A program made the position numbers and the translations under genes. The notes under the pieces are model-generated. The model saw nothing but the letters and a program-made list of their open reading frames with translations. It was not told where the DNA came from and ran no database searches. A DNA stretch of 7,900 bases from an uncultured Bdellovibrio sp. (lineage in GTDB: Bacteria; Bdellovibrionota; Bdellovibrionia; Bdellovibrionales; Bdellovibrionaceae), in contig CAMLRE010000083.1 in NCBI GenBank assembly GCA_946482355.1, positions 1 through 7,900 on the forward strand, given 5' to 3'. Position 1 is the first letter of the stretch, and each line of letters begins with the position of its first letter. Positions 4,888 to 7,900 of this stretch are shown here, in pieces.

Positions 4888-7434
4888 GTGAGTAATGAAA
4901 TTCAAAAAATGACCAGAAGAAGCCAAGAGGCTATGCAGGCTGCAGCGAAACTTGCAGAAAGCAAAAAGAACTCTTCCGTTGAACCCGAACATTTAATCTT
5001 AGAATTAGTCGAGCAAGACGATGGCGTTGTGCCCCGTGTTTTACAAGAAGCTAAAATTCAACCGGCGTCTTTAATTACACCGTTAAACAAAGCGATCAGC
5101 CAGTTTCCACAATTGTCGTCAGCGCAAGCTAACACTTACGCTAGCCCGCGTTTGCAAAAACTATTTAAATACGCCGAAGCCGAAATGGTTGAAATGCAAG
5201 ATGAGCTTATTTCAACAGAGCATTTCTTTTTAGCGTTATTTAAACTCGACGATACAAACATTAAAAAACTTTTAGAAACAGCCGGCGTTAAAAAAGCGGC
5301 GTTTGTTGAAGCGCTTAAAAAAGTTCGCGGTAATCAACGTGTAACTACAGATGAACCAGAAAACCAATACGAAGTTTTAAAAAAATACGCGCGTGATTTA
5401 ACAGCTTTAGCTGCTGAAGGAAAACTTGATCCGGTGGTAGGCCGTGACGAAGAAATTCGTCGTGTGATCCAAGTTCTTTCACGTCGTACAAAAAATAATC
5501 CCGTGTTAATCGGTGAGCCCGGCGTTGGTAAAACAGCCATCGCTGAAGGTATGGCTTTACGTATTATTAAAAAAGATGTGCCTGATCACCTGTTAGGTAA
5601 AAAATTGATGGCTCTTGATATGGGCGCTTTAATCGCCGGTGCAAAATACCGCGGTGAATTTGAAGACCGTTTAAAAGCGGTGATCAAAGAAGTAACCGCC
5701 TCAAGTGGCGAAATTATTTTATTTATCGACGAGTTACACACATTAGTGGGTGCTGGTAAAGGTGATGGCGCCATGGATGCGGGGCAATTATTAAAGCCTG
5801 CGCTTTCACGTGGTGAATTACGTTGTATTGGGGCTACGACTTTAGATGAATACCGTCAGTACATTGAAAAAGACGCGGCGTTAGAGCGTCGTTTCCAAAC
5901 AGTGTTAGTTGATGAGCCAACAGTTGATGAAACAATCACGATCTTACGTGGTTTAAAAGAAAAGTATGAAGTGCATCACGGTGTACAGATTACTGATGGC
6001 GCGATTGTAGCGGCCGCGAAACTTTCGCACCGTTATATCACGAATCGTTTTTTACCAGATAAAGCGATCGACTTAGTTGACGAAGCGGCAAGTAAACTGG
6101 GTATTGAAAACAGATCTGTTCCTGAAGAAGTGGATCAGATCGAACGCCAGATTTTAAATTATAAAATCGAATTAGAAGCGTTAAAAAAAGATACCGATAA
6201 ACAATCTTTAGAACGTAAAGACAAGATTACTGCTGAGTTAAATGAACTTCAGGTGAAGTCGCAGTCGTTACGTGAAAAGTGGAATTTTGAACGCGGTCAG
6301 ATTGATAAAGTTAAACTATTAAAATCAGATATCGAACAAATTAAAAACGATATCAGCCGTGCCGAACGTGATGCGCAGTATGAAAAAGCGGCGCAGTTAA
6401 AATACGGAAAACTTCCAGAGCTTGAAAAAACTCTGCAAGATTTAGAAAGCAAACTTAAAACTAAAGATGGATCTTTATTAAAAGAAAAAGTCGATGCGGA
6501 AGATATCGCAGATGTGGTTTCTAAATGGACACATATTCCAGTAAGCCGCATGTTAGAAAGCGAAACGCAAAAACTTTTACATATGGAAGACGCTTTAAAG
6601 AAAAAAGTTGTCGGCCAAGATAAAGCTTTAGAAGTGATTGCCGATGCTGTAAGACGTTCTCGTGCTGAAATCGCTGACCCGAATCGTCCGATTGGTACAT
6701 TTATTTTTGTTGGTCCAACGGGCGTTGGTAAAACAGAAACGGTTAAAGCTTTAGCTGATTTCTTATTCGATGATCCAACTGCGGTTGTGCGCATTGATAT
6801 GTCTGAGTACATGGAAAAACATTCTGTGTCTCGTTTGATCGGTGCTCCTCCGGGTTATGTGGGTTACGAAGAAGGCGGTCAGTTAACTGAAGTGGTTCGT
6901 CGTAAACCGTATGCTGTGATTTTACTAGATGAAATCGAAAAAGCGCATCCAGATGTGTTTAACGTTTTACTTCAGTTATTAGATGAAGGCCGTTTAACGG
7001 ATGGTCAGGGCCGCACTGTAGATTTTAAAAATACAGTGATTGTTATGACTTCAAACTTAGGAGCCAGCCAAGGCAGTGAAGCGATTCAACAAGCGCTTAA
7101 ATCTTTCTTCCGTCCGGAATTTTTAAACCGTGTGGATGATGTGATTGAATTCAAACCGTTAAGCCAAGAAAACTTAAACGGCATTGTGAAAATTCAATTA
7201 CAACAAGTGATTGATCGTTTAGCGCAAAAAAGTATTAAAGCTGAATTCACTGATAAAGCAATAGTGTATCTAGGTGAGAAAGGTTTTGATCCTGTTTTTG
7301 GGGCCAGACCGCTTAAAAGAGTTATCCAGACAGAGGTCTTAAATCCATTGGCGAAAAAAATGATTGCTGGTGATATTAAGTCTGATTCTGTGGTAAAAAT
7401 AGATTATGAGAACAATTCTATTTCTTTTAAGTAG
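4888..7434 (+). CDS. clpB: ATP-dependent disaggregase ClpB (Hsp100)
   Basis: ClpB is a hexameric AAA+ machine that, with DnaK/DnaJ/GrpE, pulls polypeptides out of aggregates in the cytoplasm. Domains in order: Clp N-domain (1-147); first AAA+ domain with Walker A GEPGVGKT (209-216), pore loop KYRGEFE (Tyr254), Walker B IILFIDE (276-282) and Arg fingers R334-R335; coiled-coil M-domain (about 405-525), whose presence distinguishes ClpB from ClpA; second AAA+ domain with Walker A GPTGVGKT (609-616), pore loop GYVGYEEGG (656-664), Walker B VILLDE (677-682), Asn723 sensor, Arg748 finger and sensor-2 GARPLKR (805-811). All catalytic residues are present. At 848 residues it is close to E. coli ClpB (857); the stretch between TSNLG and FRPEF is about 12 residues shorter. 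The GTG start is supported by AGAGG six bases upstream. It ends inside the next gene (29-bp overlap). The upstream inverted repeat is the probable control element. Confidence 0.98.
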   Translation: MSNEIQKMTRRSQEAMQAAAKLAESKKNSSVEPEHLILELVEQDDGVVPRVLQEAKIQPASLITPLNKAISQFPQLSSAQANTYASPRLQKLFKYAEAEMVEMQDELISTEHFFLALFKLDDTNIKKLLETAGVKKAAFVEALKKVRGNQRVTTDEPENQYEVLKKYARDLTALAAEGKLDPVVGRDEEIRRVIQVLSRRTKNNPVLIGEPGVGKTAIAEGMALRIIKKDVPDHLLGKKLMALDMGALIAGAKYRGEFEDRLKAVIKEVTASSGEIILFIDELHTLVGAGKGDGAMDAGQLLKPALSRGELRCIGATTLDEYRQYIEKDAALERRFQTVLVDEPTVDETITILRGLKEKYEVHHGVQITDGAIVAAAKLSHRYITNRFLPDKAIDLVDEAASKLGIENRSVPEEVDQIERQILNYKIELEALKKDTDKQSLERKDKITAELNELQVKSQSLREKWNFERGQIDKVKLLKSDIEQIKNDISRAERDAQYEKAAQLKYGKLPELEKTLQDLESKLKTKDGSLLKEKVDAEDIADVVSKWTHIPVSRMLESETQKLLHMEDALKKKVVGQDKALEVIADAVRRSRAEIADPNRPIGTFIFVGPTGVGKTETVKALADFLFDDPTAVVRIDMSEYMEKHSVSRLIGAPPGYVGYEEGGQLTEVVRRKPYAVILLDEIEKAHPDVFNVLLQLLDEGRLTDGQGRTVDFKNTVIVMTSNLGASQGSEAIQQALKSFFRPEFLNRVDDVIEFKPLSQENLNGIVKIQLQQVIDRLAQKSIKAEFTDKAIVYLGEKGFDPVFGARPLKRVIQTEVLNPLAKKMIAGDIKSDSVVKIDYENNSISFK

Positions 7435-7900
7435 TATCGTAGTAGCTTCAACATCTTTTGCTAAAGAGACCCCGCTGATCACTGGTGACATCGGGGGATC
7501 TACCGGTAATAACAACGGAGTTACGTATCAAGAAGTTCACTTAGGGGTGAATTTAAATTTCACTGACTGGTTAACTTGGCGTAACTCGGGTTTTCAAAGA
7601 ACCGGTGATAAAATCGAAACGATCACAGGCTTAGATTCGACTTTACGTTTAGTTTTAAGAACTAAATTAGGCCAAAGCGGAAGCTTCAACTTTTTCTTAG
7701 GCCCGGGTTATCGTTGGACAAGTAAAGAAATTAATAATGCGATTGTGGGCGAGGCCGGTATCGGTGCTAACTTCGGCGGATTTGGTCTAAGTGGTGGTGC
7801 GAAGTACTTAAAGTATGACAAAGACCGCTTCAACTCTGACGGTGAAATGTTGAAAAACGAAGATGTAAACTACTTCATCAATATTTCTGGAAATACATCT
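7406..7900 (+). CDS. Exported protein, probable outer-membrane beta-barrel (C-terminus beyond the right edge)
   Basis: I translated this frame directly: 165 codons, open at the window end. Residues 1-19 are a Sec signal peptide ([19 protein letters not shown]) with cleavage likely after SFA, before KETP. The mature part is rich in Gly, Asn, Thr and aromatics, with alternating-residue strands such as YQEVHLGVNLNFTDWLTWRN, STLRLVLRTKLG, FNFFLGPGYRWTS and GLSGGAKYLKYDKDRF, like small outer-membrane beta-barrels. The identity is not recognisable beyond that. The ATG lies inside the last codons of clpB in another frame (29-bp overlap) and has no good Shine-Dalgarno, so translation may depend on clpB readthrough. 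Starting later would lose the signal peptide, which strongly supports this start. Confidence 0.78.
   Translation, partial: MRTILFLLSSIVVASTSFAKETPLITGDIGGSTGNNNGVTYQEVHLGVNLNFTDWLTWRNSGFQRTGDKIETITGLDSTLRLVLRTKLGQSGSFNFFLGPGYRWTSKEINNAIVGEAGIGANFGGFGLSGGAKYLKYDKDRFNSDGEMLKNEDVNYFINISGNTS

Noticed and set aside
6297..6812. Long minus-strand frame inside clpB, and similar shorter ones at 5334-5540 and 5586-5774
   Set aside because: These lie opposite a fully conserved clpB coding sequence and show Ser-rich shadow composition and no recognisable domain.

Overview
The window looks like chromosomal housekeeping and accessory DNA of a Gram-negative, flagellated bacterium of moderate-to-low GC content. 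A member of Bdellovibrionota (Bdellovibrio-like) is my best guess. The reasons are a short flagellin gene standing alone, a lipobox lipoprotein, a Sec-signal beta-barrel-type protein, ClpB, and many single genes with their own intrinsic terminators. This placement is inference; no rRNA or other decisive marker is present. I see no insertion sequence, phage gene, tRNA, rRNA or CRISPR array.

Layout. Positions 1-4785 are read entirely from the minus strand; 4888-7900 are read from the plus strand. In minus-strand order (right to left), a small four-cysteine protein (4785-4525) overlaps a 3-methyladenine DNA glycosylase (4556-3912). A 476-bp gene-free stretch follows, whose left part is the leader of a flagellin gene (3435-2605). 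Then come a strong terminator, a lipoprotein gene (2449-1688) with a sigma-28-like promoter candidate, another terminator, a Lys/Ala-rich histone H1-like protein with a highly acidic tail (1594-1058), and a third terminator. Last is a two-gene signalling operon: a single-domain response regulator (924-508) overlapping by 4 bp a PAS-containing probable histidine kinase that runs off the left edge. On the plus strand, clpB (4888-7434) overlaps by 29 bp a gene for an exported, probably outer-membrane beta-barrel protein that runs off the right edge.

How the parts relate. The response regulator and kinase are a likely two-component pair. Flagellin, lipoprotein and histone-like genes appear to be separate transcription units because each is followed by a stem-loop with a U-tract. 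The glycosylase and the Cys protein are translationally overlapping, as are clpB and the beta-barrel gene. The 102-bp divergent region between the Cys protein and clpB should hold both promoters.

Most interesting signals. (1) A perfect 10-bp inverted repeat lies in front of clpB, and its loop is complementary to the clpB ribosome binding site, suggesting a switchable RNA structure or an operator. (2) The histone-like protein is split into an all-basic and an all-acidic half. (3) The flagellin leader is rich in GGA motifs and hairpins and has a five-codon upstream ORF with a strong ribosome binding site. (4) The lipoprotein gene has a sigma-28-like promoter candidate. No complete new multi-gene system is evident.
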